From: Lachnospiraceae bacterium
GTDB taxonomy: Bacteria > Bacillota > Clostridia > Lachnospirales > Lachnospiraceae
Assembly (NCBI GenBank): GCA_017437065.1
Contig: JAFSBX010000076.1
Coordinates: forward strand, 240,866-304,865
Direction of reading: 5' to 3'
DNA length: 64,000 bases
Below the pieces are notes generated by a model. The model made no database searches, was not told the origin of the DNA, and saw only the letters and a program-made list of their open reading frames with translations. Below, in pieces: positions 26,559 through 34,960 of this stretch. Each line of letters begins with the position of its first letter. The first letter of the stretch is position 1. The position numbers and the translations under genes are program-made.

Positions 26559-28331
26559 CTAAACTGCAAACTGAGCAGTGTATAGGTTGTAATACACACC
26601 TTTCTTGTCGAGTAATTCCTGTGCAGTTCCTTCTTCAATAATTGTACCTTTATCTACCACAAAAATGCGGTCTGCCTTTTGGATAGTAGATAATCTATGG
26701 GCAATAACGAAGGAAGTACGTCCTTTGAGCAAATTCTCAATACCGGATTGAACAAGAAGTTCGGTCTGTGTGTCGATACTGGAAGTAGCTTCGTCTAAAA
26801 TAAGGATTTTGGGCATGGATACCATAGTTCTTGCAAAGGCGAGTAACTGTTTCTGACCGATGGAAAGTCCGCCGCCCCGTTCAGACAGTTCGGTATCATA
26901 GCCTTTTTCAAGTTTCATAATAAAATCATGGGCATTTACTGCTTTGGCGGCAGCGATGATTTCTTCATCAGTAGCGTCAAGTTTACCATAACGGATATTT
27001 TCCTTAATGGTACCTGAGAAGAGGAAATTGTCCTGTGTCATAATCCCCATCTGTTTGCGAAGGCTTTCAATGGAAACCTTTTTGATATCATGTCCGTCAA
27101 TGCTGACAGTACCTTCCTGCACATCATAGAATCGGCTGATTAAGTTGACAATGGTGGTTTTTCCTGCACCGGTAGGTCCTACAAGAGCAATTGTTTCTCC
27201 CGGCTTAATCTGAAAACTTACGTCATTTAATACTTTCGTATTTTCATCATAAGCAAAGGAAACTTTATCAAAAGTGACCTGTCCGTTGATTTCAGGTATT
27301 TCTGTAACATCTGTTGCATCACTGATTTCTGCTTCTGTATCCAAAATTTCAAAAATACGCTCCGCACCGGCAATATTTGTAATAATCTGATTATAAAAAT
27401 TACTTAAGTTATTAATCGGTTGCCAGAACATGCTGATATAGGAACTGAATGCAATAAATGTACCAAGAGAAACTTTATCCGTTCCTAATATTACGATACC
27501 TGTAAAATACAGGCAGATACATCCAAGTCCCCAGTTAAAATCAATGACAGAGCCGAAGGCATCACTTAAACGGACAGCCTTTAAGAAAGAACCACGGTGT
27601 TCTTTTAGCAGCTCATCAAAAGTTTCTTCTGTTTCATCTTCTGCGGTAAAGCTTTGTATAATTCGCATTCCGGACATATCTTCGTGAATGAAAGCATTTA
27701 AATTAGATGCCTTTTTACGAAAAGTCTGCCACCTCGGATGTGCATGTGTTTCAATAAAAAACATGCCGAATGCCATAATTGGAATGCTTGCTAAGGAAGC
27801 TGCCGCAAGAGGGGCATTTTTAGTAAACATAATGGCGACTACTGCAATAATCGTCAAAAAATCGGGAATTAACGTAGTAACACAGTTACTAAGTACATCC
27901 TTTAAAGAGTTTATATCTCCGATAATACGGGAAAGTATCTTTCCGGTAGGCCGGCTGTCAAAAAAGTGAAAATCCAATGTCTGGATATGGGAGTATAACT
28001 CCTGTCGTATGGTTACCAAAATGTTATTACATACTTTTGCCATTACATACATTCGGATTTTAATGGCAAATACAACAAGCAGATTTAATACAAGAGCAAT
28101 ACCAATCAATTTTATGAGTCCGGAATAGTCGGAAGTTCGTATATGCTTATCAATAGCCGATTCCATAATCAGAGGATTCACAAGGCTGATACATAAGCAA
28201 AAGAGCATAATAAGTAATACTCCGGCAATTTCTTTTTTATAGTCAAGCAGATATTTGAATAAGCGGATTAAAGTTTCACGCTTACTTTTTTCTACATGCT
28301 GCTCATCATCTTTAAATGAATTTATAGGCAT
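26559..28331 (-). CDS. Heterodimeric multidrug ABC exporter subunit (BmrD/TM288-like)
   Basis: A 590-aa half-transporter: six membrane helices (residues about 30-330) and a C-terminal ATPase. The ATPase has Walker A GPTGAGKTT, signature GLSIGQKQLL (non-canonical, I for G), Walker B ILILDEATSSID with the catalytic glutamate, and switch AHR. A canonical Walker B with a deviant signature is the pattern of the TM288/BmrD partner. The upstream gene supplies the complementary defect. It starts 3 nt after the partner's stop. It exports hydrophobic drugs or peptides; the substrate is unknown. Confidence 0.87.
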   Translation of the reverse strand: MPINSFKDDEQHVEKSKRETLIRLFKYLLDYKKEIAGVLLIMLFCLCISLVNPLIMESAIDKHIRTSDYSGLIKLIGIALVLNLLVVFAIKIRMYVMAKVCNNILVTIRQELYSHIQTLDFHFFDSRPTGKILSRIIGDINSLKDVLSNCVTTLIPDFLTIIAVVAIMFTKNAPLAAASLASIPIMAFGMFFIETHAHPRWQTFRKKASNLNAFIHEDMSGMRIIQSFTAEDETEETFDELLKEHRGSFLKAVRLSDAFGSVIDFNWGLGCICLYFTGIVILGTDKVSLGTFIAFSSYISMFWQPINNLSNFYNQIITNIAGAERIFEILDTEAEISDATDVTEIPEINGQVTFDKVSFAYDENTKVLNDVSFQIKPGETIALVGPTGAGKTTIVNLISRFYDVQEGTVSIDGHDIKKVSIESLRKQMGIMTQDNFLFSGTIKENIRYGKLDATDEEIIAAAKAVNAHDFIMKLEKGYDTELSERGGGLSIGQKQLLAFARTMVSMPKILILDEATSSIDTQTELLVQSGIENLLKGRTSFVIAHRLSTIQKADRIFVVDKGTIIEEGTAQELLDKKGVYYNLYTAQFAV

Positions 28332-28334
28332 ATT

Positions 28335-30068
28335 TTAAGCCTCCTTTCCAAGCAGGAAATCCCCATATTGGGAAAGATACGTTTCGTAATAACGTCCTTT
28401 TTTTTCCAAGAGTTGTTCGTGGGTTCCTTTTTCAACAATTTTACCGTTTTCGAGAACCAGGATTTCGTCTGCGTTTCTTACAGAGCTGATGCGGTGAGCA
28501 ATGATAATTTTTGTCGTGTCTTTCAGCTCGTTTAATGTTTGTTGAATGAAATGCTCCGTTTCCATATCTAAAGCGGAAGTGGAATCATCCAATACAAGAA
28601 TCGGATTTTTTTTCGCAAGTGCACGGGCAATACTGATACGCTGTTTCTGTCCGCCGGAAAGTCCTACGCCACGTTCACCAATTACTGTTTCATATTGCTT
28701 TTCCATGCGCTCAATAAATTCGCTTGCCTGAGCATCTTTGGAAGCAGATTTTACAATCCGGCTGTCAACGGTTTCGCGTTTTCCCAGTTTGATATTTTCC
28801 GTGATGGTATCAGAAAATAAAAATACATCCTGCATAACAAGTGATATATTGCTGCGTACCTGCTTTAACGTCAAGTCTTTTATATTTATATCATCTAAAT
28901 AGACAGCACCATCGGTTGCATCATAAAGTCTTTGCAAAAGATGAATGATGGAAGTTTTACCGGCACCGGTGGCGCCCATAATTCCAAGTGTCTTACCCGG
29001 TTCCACACAAAAACTGATATCACTTAAGATTTCATACTGGTCAGCCTTATGGAAACCTACATGTGAAAATTCGATTTTCCCCTGTACTTTGTCTAAGACA
29101 ACAGGATGTTCAATTTCTGCAATGCTTGGTTTTTCTGCATATATATTTTTCAGCTTTTTGTTAGAAGCTATCGCAGAAGAGAGGCTGTTGGTAAGCCAGC
29201 CCAGCATTTCCATAGGCCATACAATGTTGGAAGAATATTCAACAAAAGCACTTAATTCACCCAGTGTCATCGTGTTTTTGATTACGAAGTAACCGCCGGA
29301 TAGTAAAGTGATTAAAGGCAGTATTTTTGTAATCACAGAAAAATATGGGTAATATTTTACGAATACCTTGGATTGTTTCATATTCAAATCATAGTATTTT
29401 TTATTGTGTGTTAAAAATTTCTGTATTTCGTATTTTTCCCGTGCAAAGGCTTTTACCGTGCGTACACCTGCCAGATTTTCTTCGGCAACGGTATTGAGTA
29501 CAGCGTTTTCTTCACTGATTTCTTCATAGACAACCCCCAGCTTTTTTTCCATGACAACAGCAATGAAACCACAGATAATCATGGCAATCGTAGGAATAAT
29601 GGCAAGCTGCCAGTTCAGATGATACATAAAATACAAAATAATCAAAGTATGTATAACAACTTCCATAATCAGCATACCGACAAAACCTACGGCATCCCAG
29701 ATGCGGTCGATGTCATCTTTAATACGTGCCATCAGTTCGCCGGTATTTGTACGGTCAAAAAAATCAGCACTTAATCCCTGAATATGTCGGAATAAGTCTT
29801 TTCGCATTTTGCCGGAGATGGAAGATGCACCATAGTCAAATAGAAATTCTTTGGTGTATTGGAAAATGCAACGACCTGTACCGATGCAGAAAATTCCCAG
29901 TAGCAAATACGTTAGTTTTTCTGTTTCGCCGCCTACAATTACCTCATCTACAATCCGCTTCGTAAGCTGTGGGGCGTAGAGATCCAGTGAGACAGAAATA
30001 ATCATGGAAAGCACGGCAAAAAGATAGATAAATTTGTGTTTCCAAATATAACCTGATATTCTTTTCAT
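28335..30068 (-). CDS. Heterodimeric multidrug ABC exporter subunit (BmrC/TM287-like)
   Basis: A 577-aa half-transporter with six membrane helices, then Walker A GATGAGKTS, signature LSGGQKQRISIARA and Walker B ILVLDDSTSALD. Here an aspartate replaces the catalytic glutamate, the degenerate site of TM287/BmrC-type subunits. Start 30068 (MKRISGYIW) follows AGGGGGAAAATTAAA; the open frame extends 12 codons upstream unsupported. It is the first structural gene of the pair and is preceded by a leader peptide and terminator, resembling bmrB-bmrCD of Bacillus subtilis. Confidence 0.87.
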   Translation of the reverse strand: MKRISGYIWKHKFIYLFAVLSMIISVSLDLYAPQLTKRIVDEVIVGGETEKLTYLLLGIFCIGTGRCIFQYTKEFLFDYGASSISGKMRKDLFRHIQGLSADFFDRTNTGELMARIKDDIDRIWDAVGFVGMLIMEVVIHTLIILYFMYHLNWQLAIIPTIAMIICGFIAVVMEKKLGVVYEEISEENAVLNTVAEENLAGVRTVKAFAREKYEIQKFLTHNKKYYDLNMKQSKVFVKYYPYFSVITKILPLITLLSGGYFVIKNTMTLGELSAFVEYSSNIVWPMEMLGWLTNSLSSAIASNKKLKNIYAEKPSIAEIEHPVVLDKVQGKIEFSHVGFHKADQYEILSDISFCVEPGKTLGIMGATGAGKTSIIHLLQRLYDATDGAVYLDDINIKDLTLKQVRSNISLVMQDVFLFSDTITENIKLGKRETVDSRIVKSASKDAQASEFIERMEKQYETVIGERGVGLSGGQKQRISIARALAKKNPILVLDDSTSALDMETEHFIQQTLNELKDTTKIIIAHRISSVRNADEILVLENGKIVEKGTHEQLLEKKGRYYETYLSQYGDFLLGKEA

Positions 30069-30101
30069 TTTAATTTTCCCCCTAAATATTATTTTTTTGC
30101 A

Positions 30102-30132
30102 CAAAAAATAGCCGTAGTAAAACTACCACGGC
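30102..30132 (-). terminator. Attenuator terminator of the ABC exporter operon
   Basis: On the minus strand TAGCCG pairs with CGGCTA, extended by TAGT/ACTA across a short bulge, followed by TTTTTTG. It lies between the leader ORF stop (30189) and the first exporter gene (30068). An upstream GGTAGT (minus strand, near 30152-30157) could pair with its ACTAC arm as an antiterminator. Confidence 0.65.
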
Positions 30133-30188
30133 TAATTATATGCAACGATACTACCTGTAATAAAAGCGAAAATCCGAATCAAAATCTT

Positions 30189-30287
30189 TTATATAAGCAG
30201 TGTCCTGCAAAAAGCATCAGAGGTAATTTTACATGATAAACTATGTTCAATTGTTAAAGTCATTTTTAATTTCGTTAAGTTAATCAT
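30189..30287 (-). CDS. 32-aa leader peptide of the ABC exporter operon
   Basis: The minus-strand ATG at 30287 is preceded by a consensus AAGGAGG at 7-nt spacing, stronger than many real genes here. The frame encodes 32 residues starting MINLTKLKMTLTIEHS and ending CRTLLI, then TAA. It lies between a consensus promoter and an intrinsic terminator upstream of a BmrCD-like transporter, the genetic layout of bmrB. Ribosome stalling on this peptide by ribosome-targeting drugs would plausibly prevent terminator formation. This function is inferred; the peptide itself is not recognised. Confidence 0.65.
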   Translation of the reverse strand: MINLTKLKMTLTIEHSLSCKITSDAFCRTLLI

Positions 30288-30319
30288 AGTTTTTACCTCC
30301 TTTTCTTTTTTATTTTTTC

Positions 30320-30339
30320 ATTGAAGACCTGTCTTCAAT
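30320..30339. promoter_or_regulatory. Dyad in the exporter leader
   Basis: ATTGAAGAC, 2-bp spacer, GTCTTCAAT: perfect 9-bp arms located about 15-35 nt downstream of the predicted transcription start on the minus strand. It could be a repressor site or the first hairpin of an attenuator. Confidence 0.5.
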
Positions 30340-30360
30340 TGCTTAACTTGACGTAACATC

Positions 30361-30389
30361 ACAATACGCTTTGAAAATTATTTTGTCAA
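30361..30389 (-). promoter_or_regulatory. Promoter of the ABC exporter operon
   Basis: On the minus strand TTGACA (plus 30384-30389) is 17 bp from TATTGT (plus 30361-30366). The start near 30354 leaves about 285 nt of leader that contains the dyad, the leader ORF and the terminator. Confidence 0.7.
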
Positions 30390-30465
30390 CAAGATTTTTG
30401 AAAATAATGTAAAATATGTAAAAAATCATAAAAAATACAATCGAAATTTGTGAAGAAATCACAAA

Positions 30466-31632
30466 TTAACGGTAAGCTTTATCAATGTCAATGACGGTAT
30501 AATAGTTTTGGTTTAATACAGAAAACTCGTTGGAAAGATACTCTCTGATTTCGGAATCAGAATATGTAAAGTTGTATGGAACTACTACATCGAAAATAAT
30601 ATTTGTATGTGTAGGTCCTTTTACCAGACGAAAATCATGCAGAGTTAACTCCGCAGAAAGTTTGTGAATGGAATTTAGCGCATATTCTTTCAGTTCCAAA
30701 GTTTCCTTATCGTCATTGCAAATGGGATCCATATGTATAACAGCATCGCATTGCAATGTATTACGAAGTTCATGTTCAATATTATCAATTGTATCGTGCA
30801 GGGTAAGTAAATTACCGGAAGCCGGAACTTCTGCATGGAGAGAGACCATTCGGCGACCGGGACCATAGTCGTGAACAATTAAATCATGGATACCAAGTAC
30901 GATATCATAGGAAAGGACGATATCCTCAATGTTTTGTACAAATTCCGGATCCGGTGACTGACCAAGAAGCGGATTGATCGTATCTTTGATGGCAGAAAAA
31001 CCTGCATAAAAAATGAACAGACCGACTAAAATACCACAGTAACCATCAATATTTACCCCTGTAAAATGGGAAATTAAAGTGGCAATAAGAACAGCTGTTG
31101 TTGCAAGGGAATCGCTCAGACTGTCGATGGCGGTTGCTTTCATTGCAGCACTGTTTATTTTTTTGCTGATTCTTGTATTATAAAGGCTCATGTAAAGTTT
31201 TACGATGATAGAAACAATTAAAATTACAATAATTAAAAGGCTGAATGTCATTTCTTCCGGATGAAGAATTTTGGAAACAGAAGACTTCATAAGTTCAAAC
31301 GCCATGACCAAAATAGCAAGGGAAACAAATGCACCGGTCAGATATTCAATACGTCCGTGGCCGAAAGGGTGATCGGGATCAGGTTTTTGTCCGGCCATTT
31401 TAAATCCAATCAGGGTTATAACAGAAGATGCTGCATCTGATAAGTTATTAAAAGCATCCGCGGTAATTGCGATGGAATTACTAAACAGTCCGGCAAGAAA
31501 TTTACCGATAAATAAAAGGATATTGAAAGCAATTCCAACGGCGCCACAGAGTATTCCATAAGCCTGTCGTACGGCGGATGAAGTAGTGTTGTTATAATCT
31601 TTGATAAAAATTTTCGTTAAGAATGAAACCAT
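30466..31632 (-). CDS. Cation diffusion facilitator (CDF) metal exporter
   Basis: A 388-aa CDF-family protein that exports divalent metals (Zn, Fe, Mn or Co) by proton antiport. Membrane helices cover residues about 25-215. The metal site appears as TADAFNNLSDAASS and HPFGHGRIEYLTG, with a second AIDSLSDSLATT. The C-terminal cytoplasmic domain has conserved His/Asp (GIHDLIVHDYGPGRRMVSLH). A hairpin AATTTGTGA/TCACAAATT overlaps its stop. Metal specificity is not determinable by eye. Confidence 0.88.
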   Translation of the reverse strand: MVSFLTKIFIKDYNNTTSSAVRQAYGILCGAVGIAFNILLFIGKFLAGLFSNSIAITADAFNNLSDAASSVITLIGFKMAGQKPDPDHPFGHGRIEYLTGAFVSLAILVMAFELMKSSVSKILHPEEMTFSLLIIVILIVSIIVKLYMSLYNTRISKKINSAAMKATAIDSLSDSLATTAVLIATLISHFTGVNIDGYCGILVGLFIFYAGFSAIKDTINPLLGQSPDPEFVQNIEDIVLSYDIVLGIHDLIVHDYGPGRRMVSLHAEVPASGNLLTLHDTIDNIEHELRNTLQCDAVIHMDPICNDDKETLELKEYALNSIHKLSAELTLHDFRLVKGPTHTNIIFDVVVPYNFTYSDSEIREYLSNEFSVLNQNYYTVIDIDKAYR

Positions 31633-31846
31633 AAAAGCCTCCGGGTTATGTAAAAGAATTTTCTGTAAGTAATATTATGAGTAGTGGTTATTATTGTAGT
31701 ACAATTTGAATAGAAAAACAATGAAAAACTAGCAAATGTATAGTGTTTTTATACAAGCTCGAAGCGGAGTTTTTTTATGTAATAGGAAATTGCTTGAATG
31801 TAGAAACGAAAGGATTGTATATTTTTCCATAATATAAAAAGAGCGG

Positions 31847-31875
31847 TTGCTAACAAAAAGAAATTAGAGTATAAT
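31847..31875 (+). promoter_or_regulatory. Promoter of gpmI
   Basis: TTGCTA (31847-31852) and TATAAT (31870-31875) are 17 bp apart. The leader contains an 8-bp hairpin, CGAACTTG with CAAGTTCG (31934-31941 with 31951-31958), before the ribosome binding site. The rest of 31633-31846 shows no gene. Confidence 0.7.
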
Positions 31876-31987
31876 TTTTGCGGACGGAAAGTTTATGTAT
31901 TTTATGTTTATATTTTTATAAAGTAACATAAGACGAACTTGAGTTTTTACCAAGTTCGCCGGTTTCATAAGAATGGAGGACAAAATA

Positions 31988-33529
31988 ATGAGCAAAAAAA
32001 CAACCGTATTAATGATTTTAGACGGCTATGGTTTAAACAGCAAAGTGGAAGGGAATGCAGTGGCAGAAGCAAAGACTCCTGTGATGGATAAATTAATGAA
32101 AGAATATCCTTTCGTAAAAGGAAATGCCAGTGGTATGGCAGTAGGACTTCCGGACGGACAGATGGGAAATTCCGAAGTAGGTCACTTAAATATGGGTGCA
32201 GGACGTATTGTATACCAGGAGCTTACCAGAATTACAAAAGAAATCCAGGATGGTACATTCTTTGAAAATCCTGCATTATTAAAGGCTGTAGAAAATTGCA
32301 AAAAAAATGATTCCGCAATTCATTTCTTCGGACTTTTATCCGATGGTGGTGTACACAGCCATAATACACACCTTTACGGACTTTTAGAGCTTGCAAAAAG
32401 AAACGGACTTACAAAAGTATATGTTCACGGTTTCTTAGACGGACGTGACACACCTCCGGCAAGCGGAAAAGAATACGCAGAGCAGTTAGATGCAAAAATG
32501 AAAGAAATCGGTGTAGGTGAAATTGCTTCCGTTATGGGACGTTACTACGCTATGGACAGAGATAACAACTACGACAGAGTAAAATTAGCTTACGATGCAC
32601 TGACAAAAGGCGAAGGCTTAACAGCAGAAAGTGGTGTAGCGGCCATTCAGGCTTCTTATGACAGAGATGAAACAGACGAATTCGTAAAACCTACCGTTGT
32701 AGTAAAAGACGGACAGCCACTTGCTACAATTAAAGATAAAGATTCTGTTGTATTCTTTAACTTCAGACCTGACCGTGCAAGAGAAATCACAAGATGTTTC
32801 TGTGATGATGATTTCAAAGGCTTTGACAGACCGGAAAGAGTAGATGCAACATTTGTATGCTTCTCAGATTATGACCCGACAATTCCAAATAAAGATGTAG
32901 CATTCCATAAAATTGCAGTAACAAATACTTTTGGTGAATGGCTTGCTGCAAACAATATGACTCAGGCAAGAATTGCAGAAACAGAAAAATATGCTCACGT
33001 TACTTTCTTCTTCAACGGCGGTGTGGAAGAACCGAACAAAGGCGAAGACAGAATCCTTGTAAACTCTCCGAAGGTTGCAACTTATGATTTGAAACCAGAA
33101 ATGAGCGCTTATGAAGTATGTGATAAATTGACAGAAGCAATTCGTTCCGGTAACTATGATGTGATTATTATTAACTTTGCCAACCCGGATATGGTTGGTC
33201 ATACAGGTGTGGAAGAAGCAGCAATCAAAGCAGTGGAAGCAGTAGATGAATGTGTTGGTAAAGCAGTAGAAGCTGTCAAAGAAGTAGACGGAACTATGTT
33301 TATCTGTGCAGACCACGGTAATGCAGAACAGCTTGTGGATTACGAAACAGGTGCTCCTTTTACAGCACATACTACAAACGAAGTACCGTTTATCTTAGTA
33401 AACTATGATGAAGCATACACATTAAAAGAAGGCGGATGTCTTGCAGATATCGTTCCTACTTTAATTGAAACAATGGGTATGGAAAAACCTGCTGAAATGA
33501 CAGGACAGTCTTTATTAATTAAAAAATAA
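31988..33529 (+). CDS. gpmI: Phosphoglycerate mutase, cofactor-independent
   Basis: A 513-aa Mn-dependent mutase converting 3- to 2-phosphoglycerate. The phosphoserine nucleophile is S62 in GQMGNSEVGHLNMGAGR. Alkaline-phosphatase-fold metal motifs are VLMILDGYG, HGFLDGRDTPP, NFRPDRAREI, NPDMVGHTG and ICADHGNAEQ. Start 31988 (MSKKTTVLM) follows GGAGG by 8 nt. It is monocistronic, with codon bias of a highly expressed gene. Confidence 0.97.
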   Translation: MSKKTTVLMILDGYGLNSKVEGNAVAEAKTPVMDKLMKEYPFVKGNASGMAVGLPDGQMGNSEVGHLNMGAGRIVYQELTRITKEIQDGTFFENPALLKAVENCKKNDSAIHFFGLLSDGGVHSHNTHLYGLLELAKRNGLTKVYVHGFLDGRDTPPASGKEYAEQLDAKMKEIGVGEIASVMGRYYAMDRDNNYDRVKLAYDALTKGEGLTAESGVAAIQASYDRDETDEFVKPTVVVKDGQPLATIKDKDSVVFFNFRPDRAREITRCFCDDDFKGFDRPERVDATFVCFSDYDPTIPNKDVAFHKIAVTNTFGEWLAANNMTQARIAETEKYAHVTFFFNGGVEEPNKGEDRILVNSPKVATYDLKPEMSAYEVCDKLTEAIRSGNYDVIIINFANPDMVGHTGVEEAAIKAVEAVDECVGKAVEAVKEVDGTMFICADHGNAEQLVDYETGAPFTAHTTNEVPFILVNYDEAYTLKEGGCLADIVPTLIETMGMEKPAEMTGQSLLIKK

Positions 33530-33563
33530 GATACAATTTTTTAATATTATTTAAGATTTCCTT

Positions 33564-33590
33564 AAGCCGCTTGTAATAGAGCGGCTTTCC
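33564..33590 (+). terminator. Terminator after gpmI
   Basis: AAGCCGCT pairs with AGCGGCTT (33564-33571 with 33580-33587), followed by TCCGTTTA. The T-tract is weak. Confidence 0.6.
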
Positions 33591-33692
33591 GTTTATACTG
33601 ACTGTATTAATTAAGATAGTACACTTAGTTCACTCTGAGAAACAGAGTTGTTCCGACTTCACAGAGTGATTGGCAGTACGGAAAGGAGAATT

Positions 33693-34058
33693 ATGATTGT
33701 CGTTGATTATAAAGATACAAGACCTATTTATGAACAGATTGTAGAGAAATTTCAAAATCTGATTCTGACGGGTGCATTACCCGTGGATGAACAGCTGCCT
33801 TCTGTAAGAAGTCTGGCAGTGGAGTTGTCAATTAATCCAAATACGATTCAAAAAGCATATTCCGAGTTGGAACGCAGAGGTTTTATTTATACGGTAAAGG
33901 GGAAAGGCAATTTTGTAACCTATAAAGAAGAACTGATGGAATACAAAAAGAAAGAGCTTAAGAAAAAGATTGACGATGTTGTAGAGGAAGCAAGAGAAGT
34001 CGGAATTGCGAAAACTGCTATTATATATTACTTGCAGAATGGGGGAGAAACTTTATGA
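33693..34058 (+). CDS. GntR-family regulator, YtrA subfamily
   Basis: A 121-aa short GntR regulator: winged helix (RPIYEQIVEKFQNLILTGAL, QLPSVRSLAVELSINPNTIQKAYSELERRGF, then YTVKGKGNFV) with only a two-helix C-terminal dimerisation segment, the YtrA type. Start 33693 follows AAAGGAG. Its stop overlaps the ATPase start by 4 nt. YtrA-type proteins usually repress the ABC operon they head, often in cell-wall antibiotic response. Confidence 0.9.
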   Translation: MIVVDYKDTRPIYEQIVEKFQNLILTGALPVDEQLPSVRSLAVELSINPNTIQKAYSELERRGFIYTVKGKGNFVTYKEELMEYKKKELKKKIDDVVEEAREVGIAKTAIIYYLQNGGETL

Positions 34059-34960
34059 TAGAAGCCAAAAGGATTTCAAAAACCTTTGATGGTTTTAAAG
34101 CAGTAAATGATGTAACGGTTACGATAACGGATAATAACGTATTCGGACTGGTGGGAACAAATGGTGCGGGAAAAAGTACCGTACTTAGAATGGTTGCGGG
34201 GGTTTATAAACCGGATGAAGGAATCATTACAGTAGACGGACAGCCTGTTTTCGATAAAATGGAGACAAAAAAGAAACTGTTTTTTATCGCAGATGAGCCA
34301 TACTTTTTTTCAAATTCCACAGCAGCAGATATGCAAAAGTATTATGCAAGCATTTATGAGAATTTTGATTCTGAACAGTTTTACCGCTATTTATCTCATT
34401 TTGACTTGGATAAACGCAGAAAAATCAATACATATTCTAAGGGAATGAAAAAACAGCTTGCACTTTTATTAGGAATTTGTGCGAAGACGAAGTACCTTTT
34501 ATGTGATGAAACATTTGACGGACTGGATCCGGTTATGAGACAGGGAATAAAGAGTATTTTTGCCGATGAAATTGAACGCAGAGGATTAACACCGATTATT
34601 GCTTCACATAATTTAAGAGAGTTAGAAGATATTTGTGATCATGTGGGGCTTTTGCATAAGGGTGGAGTCCTTTTATCGAAAGATTTGGAAGAAATGAAGT
34701 GTAACATACAGAAGGTACAATGCGTATTTAGAAACGCGGAGGAAGAGAAAAAAGCGGTGGATGCATTGCAGATTTTAAAAGACGAGAGAAGAGGTTCGCT
34801 GCATACATTTACTGTCAGAGGAAACAGAGAACAGGTTATGGAAATACTTTCAAAATCAGATACTATATTTTGTGAAGTGCTTCCTTTGTCTCTTGAGGAA
34901 ATTTTTATCAGTGAAACGGAGGTAGTAGGCTATGATGTCAAAAAACTCATTTTGGGCTAG
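34055..34960 (+). CDS. ABC transporter ATPase (YtrB-like)
   Basis: A 301-aa ATPase with Walker A GTNGAGKST, a variant signature YSKGMKKQL, Walker B YLLCDETFDGLDP and switch SHN. The C-terminal extension of about 80 residues is typical of ABC-2-type export ATPases. It overlaps the regulator upstream and the permease downstream (29 nt), so translation is coupled. Walker B CDETFDGLD is a tolerated variant. The substrate is unknown. Confidence 0.87.
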   Translation: MIEAKRISKTFDGFKAVNDVTVTITDNNVFGLVGTNGAGKSTVLRMVAGVYKPDEGIITVDGQPVFDKMETKKKLFFIADEPYFFSNSTAADMQKYYASIYENFDSEQFYRYLSHFDLDKRRKINTYSKGMKKQLALLLGICAKTKYLLCDETFDGLDPVMRQGIKSIFADEIERRGLTPIIASHNLRELEDICDHVGLLHKGGVLLSKDLEEMKCNIQKVQCVFRNAEEEKKAVDALQILKDERRGSLHTFTVRGNREQVMEILSKSDTIFCEVLPLSLEEIFISETEVVGYDVKKLILG

